Assembly (NCBI RefSeq): GCF_040409955.1
Contig: NZ_CP123384.1
Coordinates: 124,001 to 188,000 of the forward strand
DNA: 64,000 bases
Direction of reading: 5' to 3'
Origin: Salipiger sp. H15
GTDB taxonomy: Bacteria; Pseudomonadota; Alphaproteobacteria; Rhodobacterales; Rhodobacteraceae
Of this stretch, positions 48,354 to 58,621 are shown piece after piece. The notes under the pieces were generated by a model. The model was not told where the DNA came from. It ran no database searches and was given only the letters and a program-made list of their open reading frames with translations. Positions within the stretch are counted from its first letter, which is position 1, and each line of letters opens with the position of its first letter. Position numbers and translations under genes: made by a program.

Positions 48354-49145
48354 TCAGTCCTGCTGCGCCTGCACCCAGGGCGCCGGGCGCTTGTCGAAGA
48401 AGGCCGCGATGCCCTCCTGCGCCTCGGCGGTCTCCCAGCGCGCGGCGAGCGCGTCGATCGCCATGTCGACCTGCGCCGGTGTCACCTGCCCCGCCAGCGC
48501 ATTGAGCAGCGCCTTGCTCTCGCGCACCGCCCCCGGCGCGCAGGCGAGATAGGGCGCGATCTCGGCCTCGACCGCTGCCTCCAGCGCCTCCGGCGCCACG
48601 ACGCGGTTGAGCAGACCCAGCCGCTGCGCCTCCTCCGCCCCGAAGATGCGGGCACTCATGAAGACCTCGCGCGCCCTCGTTCCGCCCATCCGCGCGATCA
48701 CGTAGGGGCCGATATTGGCGGGCAAGAGGCCAAGCCGCGTCTCGGTGAAGCCGAACTTCGCCCCTTCAACGCCGACCACCACGTCGCAGACCGAAATGAG
48801 CCCCATGCCGCCGCCGAAGGCATTGCCCTGCACCTTGCCGATCAGCGGCTGCGGCAGCGCCGCCAGCGCGGCCAGCGCCTCGGCGATGCGCCGCGACTCG
48901 CGGCGGCGGGTCTCGCCGTCCATCTCGAACTGCGCGCGCATCCAGGCGAGGTCCCCACCGGCGCAGAAGCTGCCGCCCTCGGCCGCCAGCACGACGACAC
49001 GGACGCCCTCCTCCGCCGCCAGCGCCTCCGCCGCGGCGACCAGCTCGGTCATCATCTCCGCCGACAGCGCGTTGTGCTTCTCGGGCCGGTTCAGCACCAG
49101 CTCCGCCACGCCGCGCGCGTCGATGCGCGTCTCGATCAATGCCAT
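48354..49145 (-). CDS. liuC: Methylglutaconyl-CoA hydratase (enoyl-CoA hydratase family)
   Basis: A 263-residue crotonase-fold protein. The oxyanion-hole motifs are visible as S-F-C-A-G-G-D-L-A-W and N-A-F-G-G-G-M-G-L-I-S-V-C-D. In the leucine pathway it hydrates 3-methylglutaconyl-CoA to HMG-CoA. The assignment to this step rests on the operon with LiuA, B, D and E rather than on sequence alone. It is the last gene of the operon. Confidence 0.9.
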   Translation of the reverse strand: MALIETRIDARGVAELVLNRPEKHNALSAEMMTELVAAAEALAAEEGVRVVVLAAEGGSFCAGGDLAWMRAQFEMDGETRRRESRRIAEALAALAALPQPLIGKVQGNAFGGGMGLISVCDVVVGVEGAKFGFTETRLGLLPANIGPYVIARMGGTRAREVFMSARIFGAEEAQRLGLLNRVVAPEALEAAVEAEIAPYLACAPGAVRESKALLNALAGQVTPAQVDMAIDALAARWETAEAQEGIAAFFDKRPAPWVQAQQD

Positions 49146-49146
49146 C

Positions 49147-49647
49147 TCAATCCTCCATCGCCGCCGCGATCCGCGCCGCGGCCCCTTCCATTTTCTCCAC
49201 CGCCGTGTCGATCCGCAGATCCGCCCCCGGCCAGGGCCGGTAGTCGCGCGCCTGCACCGCCGCCCAGTCCGGCAGGACGAGCCCCGCGACCTCCGGCGCC
49301 CGCGCCTCGACCCGCCGCCGGTGCTCGCCCGCGTCCGTGCAGAGCAGTTCCACCCGCAGCACCCGGTACCCCGCCCCCGCCGCCTCCCAGGCCTCCCGGG
49401 TCAGCGGCCAGGGGTTCACGCAATCGCCGATCACGTCGAGCCCCTGCGCCAGCGCGCCGCGCGCCACCGCCTGCGCCGCGGCATAGCCGCCGTCGGCAAG
49501 GTCGGTGAATGCCATGTGCGAGCCGCGCATCGCCTGCTCGATCGCGTCGATCCGCAGCCAGAGCGCCCCGGTCCGCGCCGCGAGCGCCCGCGCCACCGCG
49601 CTCTTGCCGACCCCCGGCAGGCCCGCGAGCACGACCAGCACCGCCAC
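49147..49647 (-). CDS. P-loop kinase-like protein in the liu operon
   Basis: A 166-residue single-domain nucleotide kinase-like protein (AAA_33/zeta-toxin-like fold). The Walker A loop G-L-P-G-V-G-K-S lies at about residues 9-16, and the later R-R-R-V-E-A-R resembles the lid arginines. The substrate is unknown; no toxin role is implied. It lies one base from liuC and abuts liuE, so it is cotranscribed, but no step of leucine catabolism needs a kinase. Confidence 0.8.
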   Translation of the reverse strand: MAVLVVLAGLPGVGKSAVARALAARTGALWLRIDAIEQAMRGSHMAFTDLADGGYAAAQAVARGALAQGLDVIGDCVNPWPLTREAWEAAGAGYRVLRVELLCTDAGEHRRRVEARAPEVAGLVLPDWAAVQARDYRPWPGADLRIDTAVEKMEGAAARIAAAMED

Positions 49648-50502
49648 TCAGCCCGCCCGCATCCGGCGCGCCATGGCCGCGGCCTCGTCCAGCACCGCGC
49701 GGTCGAGCCCGGTCTCGTAGCCGAGCGCCGCGAGCCGGTCCGCCACCGCCTCTGTCGCCACGTTGCCCGCCGCCCCCGGCGCGTAGGGGCAGCCGCCAAG
49801 CCCGCCCACCGCCGCGTCGAAGACCCGCAGGCCCATGGCCAGCGCCGCCTCGACATTGTCGAGCGCCCGCCCGCCGGTGTCGTGGAAATGCCCCGCGAGC
49901 CGCTCGGGCGGCACGACCTGCACCACCGCCGCCAGCATCGCCGTCACCGCCTCCGGCGTCGCGCGCCCGATCGTGTCGCCGAGCGAGACCTCGTAGCAGC
50001 CCATCTCGTGCAATGCCTTCGCCACCGTCGCCGCCTGCCCCGGCGCCACCGGTCCATCATAGGGGCATTCGACCACGCAGGAGACATAGCCGCGCACCGG
50101 CAGCCCGGCCGCCCGCGCCGCCTCGGCCACCGGGGCAAAGCGCTCGAGGCTCTCGGCGATCGAGGCATTGATATTGGCGCGGCTGAACCCTTCCGAGGCC
50201 GAGCCGAAGATCGCCACCTCGTCGACCTTCGCCGCCAGCGCCGCCTCGAGCCCCTTCATGTTGGGCGTGAGCGCGGCATAGCGCACTCCCGGCGCGCGGA
50301 TGATCCCCGCCATGACCTCGGCCGAGGTCGCCATCTGCGGCACCCATTTGGGGCTGACGAAGCTGGCGCATTCGATGCGGCGGAACCCGGCCCGGCTGAG
50401 GCAGTCGACCAGCGCGATCTTCTCCGCCGCCGGGATCAGCCGCGCCTCGTTCTGCAGCCCGTCGCGCGGCCCCACCTCGAAGATCTCGACAAACTCGCCC
50501 AT
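49648..50502 (-). CDS. liuE: Hydroxymethylglutaryl-CoA lyase
   Basis: A 284-residue TIM-barrel enzyme that cleaves HMG-CoA to acetoacetate and acetyl-CoA. Motifs are E-V-G-P-R-D-G-L-Q-N-E (metal and catalytic residues), S-L-G-D-T-I-G-R-A-T-P and H-F-H-D-T-G-G. The C-terminal cysteine loop G-G-L-G-G-C-P-Y-A-P-G-A-A-G-N follows. The ATG at 50502 is chosen; the open frame upstream crosses the intergenic repeat. Confidence 0.96.
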   Translation of the reverse strand: MGEFVEIFEVGPRDGLQNEARLIPAAEKIALVDCLSRAGFRRIECASFVSPKWVPQMATSAEVMAGIIRAPGVRYAALTPNMKGLEAALAAKVDEVAIFGSASEGFSRANINASIAESLERFAPVAEAARAAGLPVRGYVSCVVECPYDGPVAPGQAATVAKALHEMGCYEVSLGDTIGRATPEAVTAMLAAVVQVVPPERLAGHFHDTGGRALDNVEAALAMGLRVFDAAVGGLGGCPYAPGAAGNVATEAVADRLAALGYETGLDRAVLDEAAAMARRMRAG

Positions 50503-50524
50503 CGCTCCGCCCTCTTCCCCTGAC

Positions 50525-50546
50525 CTTCTTCTCTTTCCAAATACGC
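50525..50546. repeat. Single arm of the dispersed CTTCTTCTCTTTCCAAATAC repeat
   Basis: Twenty-two bases match the right arm of the inverted repeats at 9353-9374 and 17985-18006 with one base difference. It is not paired here. A separate GC-rich hairpin (arms 50550-50557 and 50562-50569) follows at once. It lies between the GST and liuE genes. Confidence 0.85.
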
Positions 50547-50579
50547 ACGGCCCGGCGCCGCCGCCGGGCGCACCGCCGC

Positions 50580-51242
50580 TCAGGTGCCCGGCAGGTCCCA
50601 GGCGGGGTAGAACGCGCGGGTATAAAGCCGCTCGCCCTCGCCCGGCAGCGCCCGCCCGAAGCCCGGCCGCGCGGTGATCCGCCCGTACCAGTCGCCGAGC
50701 CGCTCCAGCCCCTCGATGGCGCGGAAGTGCCGCCCGATGTAGACCGCCTGCCCCACGGCGATGTCCGCCGCCGAGAAGCCGTCCAGCAGGTGATCGCCGC
50801 TCTTCGCCAGCCGCGCCTCGATCGCCTCGTAGCACTTGCCGAGCCGCGCCGCTTCCAGCTGCATGATCACCGGCGAGCGCATGTGATCCTCGCGCAGCAT
50901 CAGGTGCTGCTGGGTGAGCGCCGCGCAATGCTGGCTCATGGTCTCGGCGAAATGCAGCCAGACGAGGTAGTCGCGCCGCTCCGCGTCGCCGCGCATCCGC
51001 CCCAGCCCCTTGTCGGGGTAGAGCTCGCAGAGATACTCGAGGATCGCGCCGGACTCGAACATGGTCTCGCCGCCGATCTCCAGCGCCGGCACCCGCCCGG
51101 CGGGCGAGAGCGCAAGGTAATCCTGCCGCCGCAGCGACTTGTCGAAGCGCTCGGTGACCAGCTCGTAGGGCAGCCCCAACTCCTCCAGCAGCCACAGCAC
51201 GCGCATCGAGCGCGACTGCGGCACGTGGTGGAGCCGAATCAC
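50580..51242 (-). CDS. Glutathione S-transferase family protein
   Basis: A 220-residue protein with the thioredoxin-like N-domain (H-H-V-P-Q-S-R-S-M-R-V-L-W-L-L-E-E-L-G) containing the serine region. E-S-G-A-I-L-E-Y-L for glutathione contact follows, then an all-helical C-domain. The GTG start overlaps the liuD stop by four bases (GTGA), so it is coupled to the carboxylase gene. Its role in the leucine operon is unclear; maleylacetoacetate isomerase-like activity is one possibility, not supported here. Confidence 0.9.
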   Translation of the reverse strand: MIRLHHVPQSRSMRVLWLLEELGLPYELVTERFDKSLRRQDYLALSPAGRVPALEIGGETMFESGAILEYLCELYPDKGLGRMRGDAERRDYLVWLHFAETMSQHCAALTQQHLMLREDHMRSPVIMQLEAARLGKCYEAIEARLAKSGDHLLDGFSAADIAVGQAVYIGRHFRAIEGLERLGDWYGRITARPGFGRALPGEGERLYTRAFYPAWDLPGT

Positions 51243-53179
51243 GCCTCCTCCTCCTCGAGCCGGATCAGCGCCGCCCCTGCCTCGACCTGCGAGCCGGCCT
51301 CGACCAGCACCTCGGCGACGATGCCGTCGCGCGCGGCGCGCAGCGTGTGTTCCATCTTCATCGCCTCGAGCAGCGCCAGCCGGTCGCCCGCCGCGACCTG
51401 CGCCCCGGCCTCGGCAAAGACCGCGACCACCTTGCCGGGCATCGGCGCCTCGACGAGGTTGCCGCCCGCCCCCGCCTCGGCCACCCGGTCGAGCGGCTCG
51501 ACGAGGTCGAAGCGCATGCCGTAATGGGCAAAGACCGTCACGTGGCCGTCCTCGCGGAAATGCCCGGCGGCGGGGCGCCCGTCGAAGCTCCAGCGCCCCT
51601 GCGAGCGGGCGGCCAGCACCGTCGCCCCCCGCACATCGATCTCGACGAGATCCGCCCCCTTCACCCGCAGCACGCAGGGCAGATCCTCCTCGCCCCGGCG
51701 CAGCAGCACCGAGCGCGCCAGCGGCGCCCAGAGGGTGAAGCCCACCTCCCAGCCCGCCGCCCCATCGAGCCCCGCGAGCACCAGCGCAGCCTCGGCCACC
51801 ACCTGCGGCGCCAGCTCGGGCACCGAGACCAGCGTCTCGAGATCGCGCCCGATCAGTCCGGTGTCGACCTCGCCAGCGGCAAAGCCCGCGTGCCCGGCCA
51901 GCGCCCCGAGGAAGGCGAGGTTGGTCACCGTCCCCGCCACCCGCGTGTGGCGCAGCCCCTGCGCCAGCCGGCGCAGCGCCACGGCGCGGGTCGGCCCGTG
52001 CACGATCAGCTTGGCGATCATCGGATCGTAGTGGGGCGAGATCGCATCCCCCGAGCGCACGCCGCTGTCGGCCCGCACGTCGGCGGGGAACTCCAGATGC
52101 GCGAGCCGCCCGGTGGCGGGCAGGAAGCCCGCCGGCACGTCCTCGGCATAGAGCCGCGCTTCGAAGGCATGGCCGTTTATGGAAAGCTCCTTCTGCGAAA
52201 GCGGCAGCGGCTCGCCGCCCGCCACGCGCAGCTGCCACTCCACCAGGTCGACGCCGGTGATCATCTCGGTGACCGGGTGCTCGACCTGCAGGCGGGTGTT
52301 CATCTCCATGAACCAGAACCCGTCGGGGCGCAGCCCGTCCGAGCCGTCGACGATGAACTCCACCGTGCCCGCGCCCTTGTAGCCGATCGCCTCGGCGGCG
52401 CGCACGGCGGCGGCACCCATGGCGGCGCGCATCTCCTCGCCCATGCCCGGCGCGGGCGCCTCCTCGATGACCTTCTGGTGGCGCCGCTGCAGCGAGCAGT
52501 CGCGCTCGAAGAGATGCACCGCCTTCTCGCCGTCGCCGAAGACCTGCACCTCGATGTGGCGCGGCGCGGTGATGTATTTCTCGATCAGCACCGCCTCGTT
52601 GCCGAAGGCGCCGCGCGCCTCGGCCTTGGCGCCCTCCAGCGCGGCGGCGAAATCCGCCGCCTTCTCGACCAGCCGCATGCCCTTGCCGCCGCCGCCCGCC
52701 ACCGCCTTGATCAGCACCGGGTAGCCGATCGCCCCGGCCTCCCGCGCCAGCCGCGCCGGGTCCTGGTCCTCGCCGAGATAGCCCGGCACCACCGGCACAC
52801 CCGCCGCGTCCATCAGCCGCTTCGCCGCGTCCTTGAGCCCCATCGCCCGGATCGCCGAGGCCGAGGGCCCGACGAAGATCAGCCCCGCCGCCTCCACCGC
52901 GTCGACGAACTCGGGGTTCTCCGACAGGAAGCCGTAGCCCGGGTGGATCGCTCCGGCCCCGGTCGCCAGCGCCGCCTCGATGATGCGCTCGCCGCGCAGG
53001 TAGCTCTCGGCGGGCGCCGCGCCGCCGATGCAGACCGCGAGGTCGGCCTCGGCCACGTGGCGCCCGCCCGCGTCGGCCTCGGAATAGACCGCCACGGTGC
53101 GCAGACCCAGCGCCCTTGCGCTGCGCATCACCCGGCAGGCGATCTCGCCCCGGTTGGCCACCAGCAGAGTGTCAAACAT
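51239..53179 (-). CDS. liuD: Methylcrotonyl-CoA carboxylase, biotin-containing alpha subunit
   Basis: A 646-residue protein with biotin carboxylase (1-445), a linker (BT-like) region and a biotin carrier domain at the C-terminus. The biotinylated lysine is in L-E-A-M-K-M-E-H; the ATP-grasp loop is A-G-G-G-G-K-G-M-R and the catalytic section reads E-M-N-T-R-L-Q-V-E-H. It carboxylates 3-methylcrotonyl-CoA with LiuB. GGAGGGCG precedes the ATG at 53179. BirA at 28358 is the expected modifying enzyme. Confidence 0.96.
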   Translation of the reverse strand: MFDTLLVANRGEIACRVMRSARALGLRTVAVYSEADAGGRHVAEADLAVCIGGAAPAESYLRGERIIEAALATGAGAIHPGYGFLSENPEFVDAVEAAGLIFVGPSASAIRAMGLKDAAKRLMDAAGVPVVPGYLGEDQDPARLAREAGAIGYPVLIKAVAGGGGKGMRLVEKAADFAAALEGAKAEARGAFGNEAVLIEKYITAPRHIEVQVFGDGEKAVHLFERDCSLQRRHQKVIEEAPAPGMGEEMRAAMGAAAVRAAEAIGYKGAGTVEFIVDGSDGLRPDGFWFMEMNTRLQVEHPVTEMITGVDLVEWQLRVAGGEPLPLSQKELSINGHAFEARLYAEDVPAGFLPATGRLAHLEFPADVRADSGVRSGDAISPHYDPMIAKLIVHGPTRAVALRRLAQGLRHTRVAGTVTNLAFLGALAGHAGFAAGEVDTGLIGRDLETLVSVPELAPQVVAEAALVLAGLDGAAGWEVGFTLWAPLARSVLLRRGEEDLPCVLRVKGADLVEIDVRGATVLAARSQGRWSFDGRPAAGHFREDGHVTVFAHYGMRFDLVEPLDRVAEAGAGGNLVEAPMPGKVVAVFAEAGAQVAAGDRLALLEAMKMEHTLRAARDGIVAEVLVEAGSQVEAGAALIRLEEEEA

Positions 53180-53213
53180 CGCGCCCTCCAAGCCCGTCCC
53201 GGCTTCCACATGG

Positions 53214-53307
53214 TAAAAATATCCCGGGGGAGTCGCCGCAGGCGACGGGGGCAGCGCCCCCATTTTCCCAAATTGCGGACCCTTGGCCCGCGGGGGCAGC
53301 GCCCCCT
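53214..53307. repeat. Intergenic repeat block between liuB and liuD
   Basis: The 147-bp gap holds a GTCGCC-GCA-GGCGAC hairpin (53232-53246). It also holds two copies of GGGGGCAGCGCCCCC (53247-53261 and 53292-53306), each a six-base-arm hairpin, after AAAATATCCCGGGGGAG. The same GGGGCAGCGCCCC unit recurs at 63769-63781. Such modules are common in Roseobacter intergenic regions (from memory). Confidence 0.8.
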
Positions 53308-53326
53308 CTCTTCAAACACCCGTCCA

Positions 53327-54927
<1,601 letters not shown>

Positions 54928-54931
<4 letters not shown>

Positions 54932-56490
54932 GTGTCCTCCTGAACCCTTGCGCGCTCTGCCTCGGCCGTTGCACGAGCCTTCAGCTCCTTGCGGATCACC
55001 TTGCCGGTGACCGTCATGGGCAGCGCCTCAAGAAACGATATTTCCCTTGGGCAGGAGTAGGTTGCGAGACGCTCTTTCACCCATGCCTTCAAAGTTTCCG
55101 CATCCGTCTGCGCGCCCTCCTTCAGGACCACGTAGGCCTTGACGATCTCGGTGCGCAGCGGGTCGGGCTTGCCGACCACGCCGACGGTCAGCACCGCCGG
55201 ATGGGTGATCAGGCAATCCTCGATCTCGGCCGGGCCGATGCGGTAGCCGGCCGAGGAGATCACGTCGTCCTCGCGCCCGAGGAAGCGCAGGTAGTCGCCC
55301 TCCCAGGTGCCGCGATCACCGGTCAGCAGCCAGTCGCCGCGGAACTTCTCGGCCGTGGCCTGCGGGTTCCGCCAGTACTCCAGCATCATCGAGCCCGAGC
55401 CCCGGCGGATCGCCACATCGCCCTCGCCCTCGGTGGGCTGGCCCTCGAGGTCGATCACCGCGATCTCGTGCCCCGGCACCGGCTTGCCGATGCAGCCCGG
55501 GCGCGGATCGAAGAGCGTGCCCGCCGAGCTTGCCACCATGTTGCATTCGGTCTGGCCGTAGAACTCGTTGATCGTCAGGCCAAAGGCGGCACGGCCCCAG
55601 GCCAGCATCTCGGCCCCGAGGGGCTCGCCGCCACTGGCGACCGAGCGCAGGCCGGGGATGCGGGCGTCCGCCGCCTTCAGCATGCGCAGCGCGGTCGGCG
55701 GGAAAAACACATTTTTCACAGAGTGTTCCGCGCAGATCTTCGCGCACTCCGTGACCTCGAACTTGGCCATGCGGGCGGCCACCACCGGCACGCCGAGCGC
55801 CAGCGCGGGCATCGCCACGTCGAAGAGCCCGCCGATCCAGGCCCAGTCCGCCGGGGTCCAGAGCACGTCGCCGGGCTGGCCGAGCCGGTCGTGGCTCATC
55901 TCGACACCCGGCAGGTGGCCCATCAGCACCCGGTGCCCGTGCAGCGCGCCCTTGGGCTTGCCGGTGGTGCCGCTGGTGTAGATGAGGATCGCCGGATCCT
56001 CGGGGCCGGTGTCGGCGACGGGGCTTTCCGAGGGCGCCTCAGGCAGGTCGGTGACGACATCCAGATCGAAGGGCGCGAGCATCGCCGCCCCCTCTTCGTC
56101 GGTCACAACCACCTTCGCCCCGCTGTCGCCGAGCCGCGAGCGCAGCGCGTCCTCGCGGAAGAGCTTGAAGAGCGGCACGGAAATGGCCCCCATCCGCCAC
56201 GCCGCGATATGGGCGGCGGCGCAGAGCGGCGACTGCGAGAGCAGCACCCCCACCCGGTCGCCGCGCGCCACGCCGCGCGCCTCGAGCGCCGCCTGCACCC
56301 GGCGCGACATGAGCGCGAGCGCGCCATAGGTGACCCGGCCGCGGCCATGGTCGAGGATCGCCACCCGCGCGGGCTCGAGCGCTGCCCAGTCGTCGCAGAC
56401 CTGCGCGGCCATGTTGAGCCGCGGCGGGAAGCGCCAGTCGAAGCGCGCCCGCATCTCGTCGTAGGTGCCTTCCGGCAGCGTCACTCTCAT
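54928..56490 (-). CDS. AMP-binding acyl-CoA synthetase
   Basis: A 520-residue ANL-superfamily ligase. The phosphate loop is [11 protein letters not shown], with later G-Q-T-E and T-G-D-R-G, and C-terminal lysine motif G-K-V-I-R-K-E-L. It would activate a free acid entering the pathway, for example isovalerate or another short/medium-chain acid. Acetoacetyl-CoA synthetase is an alternative, though those are usually near 650 residues. AGGAGGGG precedes the ATG at 56490. Confidence 0.9.
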
Positions 56491-56792
56491 GTCTGCGGCC
56501 CCCTCCTGACCCGCGCGTGAAGGATGCGCCCCAGCCGGTCCATCTCGTAGACATGCGCAAGGTCCTCCCGCGCGCAGGTCACCACGATCCAGACCGGCGC
56601 CTCCGCGGGGCGCCCCGTGCAATCGCTTCTCTCGGCCCCCTCCGGGCCGGTCTCGACGTAGAGCGTGGCGGCGGCGGCGATCGCCTCGGTCTCCGTCAGC
56701 TCCGCCGCCTGCATCCCGGCCCGGTAGGCCACCAGCGCCACCAGCGCGAGAAGCGCCAGCACGGGGGCGTACCAGAGCGGCCGGGACGGCAT
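56487..56792 (-). CDS. Small membrane-anchored protein of unknown function
   Basis: A 101-residue protein with one N-terminal transmembrane helix (about residues 8-25) and a soluble domain of about 70 residues. It has two cysteines (R-S-D-C-T-G-R and V-V-T-C-A-R-E). The ATG (56792) lies two bases past the liuA stop and its stop overlaps the synthetase start by four bases. Such tight packing supports reality. I do not recognise the family. Confidence 0.7.
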   Translation of the reverse strand: MPSRPLWYAPVLALLALVALVAYRAGMQAAELTETEAIAAAATLYVETGPEGAERSDCTGRPAEAPVWIVVTCAREDLAHVYEMDRLGRILHARVRRGPQT

Positions 56793-56794
56793 GG

Positions 56795-57958
56795 TCAGCC
56801 CATTGCCGCCATCAGCTCGCGGCCCACCAGCATCCGGCGGATCTCCGAGGTGCCGGCACCGATCTCCATCAGCTTGGCATCGCGGAAGAGTCGCGCCACC
56901 GGCGCATCGGCAAGGAAGCCCGCCCCGCCCATCGCCTGCACCGCCTGGTGCGCCTGCACCATCGCCTGTTCCGAGGCGTAGAGGCAGCAGGCCGCGGCGT
57001 CCTGACGGGTCACGTCGCCGCGATCGCAAGCCTTGGCGACCTCGTAGACATAGGCGCGGGCCGAGTTCATCGCCGTGTACATGTCGGCGATCTTGCCCTG
57101 CATCAGCTGGAACGACCCGATCGGCTGGCCGAACTGCTTGCGCTCGGCCATGTAGGGCATGATCTCGTCGAGGCAGGCGGCCATGATGCCGGTGCCGATG
57201 CCCGCGAGCACCACGCGCTCGTAGTCGAGCCCCGACATCAGCACGCGCACGCCCTTGCCCTCCTGACCGAGGATGTTCTCGAAGGGCACTTCCACGTCCT
57301 CGAAGATCAGCTCGGCGGTGTTCGAGCCGCGCATCCCGAGCTTGTCGAAATGCGGGCTGGTGGAGAAGCCGGTCATGTCCTTCTCGATGAGGAAGGCGGT
57401 GATGCCCTTCGACCCGGCCTCGGGGTCGGTCTTGGCATAGACCACCAGCGTGTCGGCGTCGGGCCCGTTGGTGATCCAGTACTTGTTGCCGTTGAGGATG
57501 AAGCGGTCGTTCTTCTTCTCGGCGCGCAGCTTCATGCTGACCACGTCGGACCCGGCGTTGGGCTCGGACATGGCAAGCGCGCCGACGTGCTGACCCGAGA
57601 TCAGCCCCGGCAGGTACTTCGCCTTCTGCTCCGGCGAGCCGTTGAGCTTGATCTGGTTCACGCAGAGGTTGGAATGCGCGCCGTAGGAGAGCGAGACCGA
57701 GGCCGAGGCCCGGGCGATCTCCTCGACCGCGACGACATGCGCAAGATAGCCCATGCCCGCGCCGCCGAATTCCTCGGGCACGGTGATGCCCAGAAGGCCA
57801 AGCTCGCCCATCTCGCGCCAGAGCTCGTTCGGGAAGGCATTGTCCCGGTCGATCTGCGCCGCCATCGGCCTGACGCGCTCCTGCGCCCAGCGGTGCACCA
57901 TCTCGCGCAGCGCGTTGACGTCTTCACCCAGATCAAAGGTCATGACCGCGTTGAACAT
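56795..57958 (-). CDS. liuA: Isovaleryl-CoA dehydrogenase
   Basis: A 387-residue flavoprotein that oxidises isovaleryl-CoA to methylcrotonyl-CoA. The isovaleryl-type catalytic glutamate appears in [10 protein letters not shown], unlike most acyl-CoA dehydrogenases, whose base lies near the C-terminus. FAD-binding sections include [13 protein letters not shown] and W-I-T-N-G. The ATG at 57958 is used. It is the first gene of the liu operon, and a palindrome lies 27 bases before it. Confidence 0.95.
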   Translation of the reverse strand: MFNAVMTFDLGEDVNALREMVHRWAQERVRPMAAQIDRDNAFPNELWREMGELGLLGITVPEEFGGAGMGYLAHVVAVEEIARASASVSLSYGAHSNLCVNQIKLNGSPEQKAKYLPGLISGQHVGALAMSEPNAGSDVVSMKLRAEKKNDRFILNGNKYWITNGPDADTLVVYAKTDPEAGSKGITAFLIEKDMTGFSTSPHFDKLGMRGSNTAELIFEDVEVPFENILGQEGKGVRVLMSGLDYERVVLAGIGTGIMAACLDEIMPYMAERKQFGQPIGSFQLMQGKIADMYTAMNSARAYVYEVAKACDRGDVTRQDAAACCLYASEQAMVQAHQAVQAMGGAGFLADAPVARLFRDAKLMEIGAGTSEIRRMLVGRELMAAMG

Positions 57959-57984
57959 CAAACCGCCCCTCCCCTGGCAGTTAT

Positions 57985-57998
57985 TGAACACTTGTTCA
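57985..57998. promoter_or_regulatory. Palindromic operator candidate at the liu promoter
   Basis: TGAACACTTGTTCA is a perfect inverted repeat (six-base arms, two-base centre) lying at the predicted transcription start of liuA. The position suits a repressor. Many acyl-CoA degradation operons are controlled by TetR or MerR repressors that respond to acyl-CoA, but none is encoded here and the regulator is unknown. Confidence 0.6.
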
Positions 57999-57999
57999 T

Positions 58000-58028
58000 A
58001 TCTAAGCGCGCGTCCCCGCACCCGTCAA
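58000..58028 (-). promoter_or_regulatory. Candidate promoter of the liu operon
   Basis: On the minus strand TTGACG (58023-58028) and TTAGAT (58000-58005) are separated by 17 bp, just upstream of the palindrome and 42 bp from the liuA ATG. The -35 matches well, the -10 only 3 of 6. Confidence 0.5.
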
Positions 58029-58118
58029 CAACAAAGGCGCGTGACCCGGTCGTGACCCCGAGGAACGGCCCGGCGGCCTCCGCGTTGGGGCCCTGAAGAC
58101 AGGAAAAGGAGAGACGAG

Positions 58119-58601
58119 ATGCCCAAGGATCACATGACCGACCTCAAGGCCGATTTCTGGAAACACCTGAAGGACGTGCGCGCCGGGATGCTGGCGGCGG
58201 AGGGCGAACGCCCGGTGCCGATGGCGCCGCACGCCGACAAGGACGAGAACGCCATCTGGTTCATCACCGCCAAGGGCTCGGCCGCCGACCGCGCCGCCAG
58301 GAACAGCGGCGAGGTGAACTTCCTCGTGGCCGACACCAAGGCGCATCTCTACGCCAACGTCGTCGGCACGGCGTCGATCTCGAACGACGAGAAGAAGCTC
58401 GACGAGATCTGGAGCATCGTCGCGAGCGCCTGGTTCAAGGACGGACGGGACGATCCGGCGGTCCAGCTGGTCAAGATGACCCCGAAGGAAGCCGAAGTCT
58501 GGGTCAGCGATGGCGGCGCCAGCTTCCTCTACGAGATCGCCAAGGCACAGATGACGGATGACACGCCCGATCTCGGCGCGCATGGTCGGGTGACATTCTG
58601 A
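58119..58601 (+). CDS. Pyridoxamine 5'-phosphate oxidase-like stress protein
   Basis: A 160-residue split-barrel flavin-binding protein of the general stress protein 26 type. Telling segments are F-W-K-H-L-K-D-V-R, P-M-A-P-H-A-D-K-D-E-N-A-I-W-F-I-T, and L-D-E-I-W-S-I-V-A-S-A-W-F-K-D-G-R-D-D-P. Such proteins bind FMN or FAD; their reaction is mostly unknown. It is divergent from liuA and 20 bases before the CreA gene. Confidence 0.87.
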   Translation: MPKDHMTDLKADFWKHLKDVRAGMLAAEGERPVPMAPHADKDENAIWFITAKGSAADRAARNSGEVNFLVADTKAHLYANVVGTASISNDEKKLDEIWSIVASAWFKDGRDDPAVQLVKMTPKEAEVWVSDGGASFLYEIAKAQMTDDTPDLGAHGRVTF

Positions 58602-58621
58602 TCACCTCCCGGAGACTCGCC

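Noticed and set aside
49648..51195. Apparent GST-LiuE fusion in one open frame
   Set aside because: The frame outside liuE is an out-of-phase reading of the GST gene; both genes have their own starts and a repeat lies between them.
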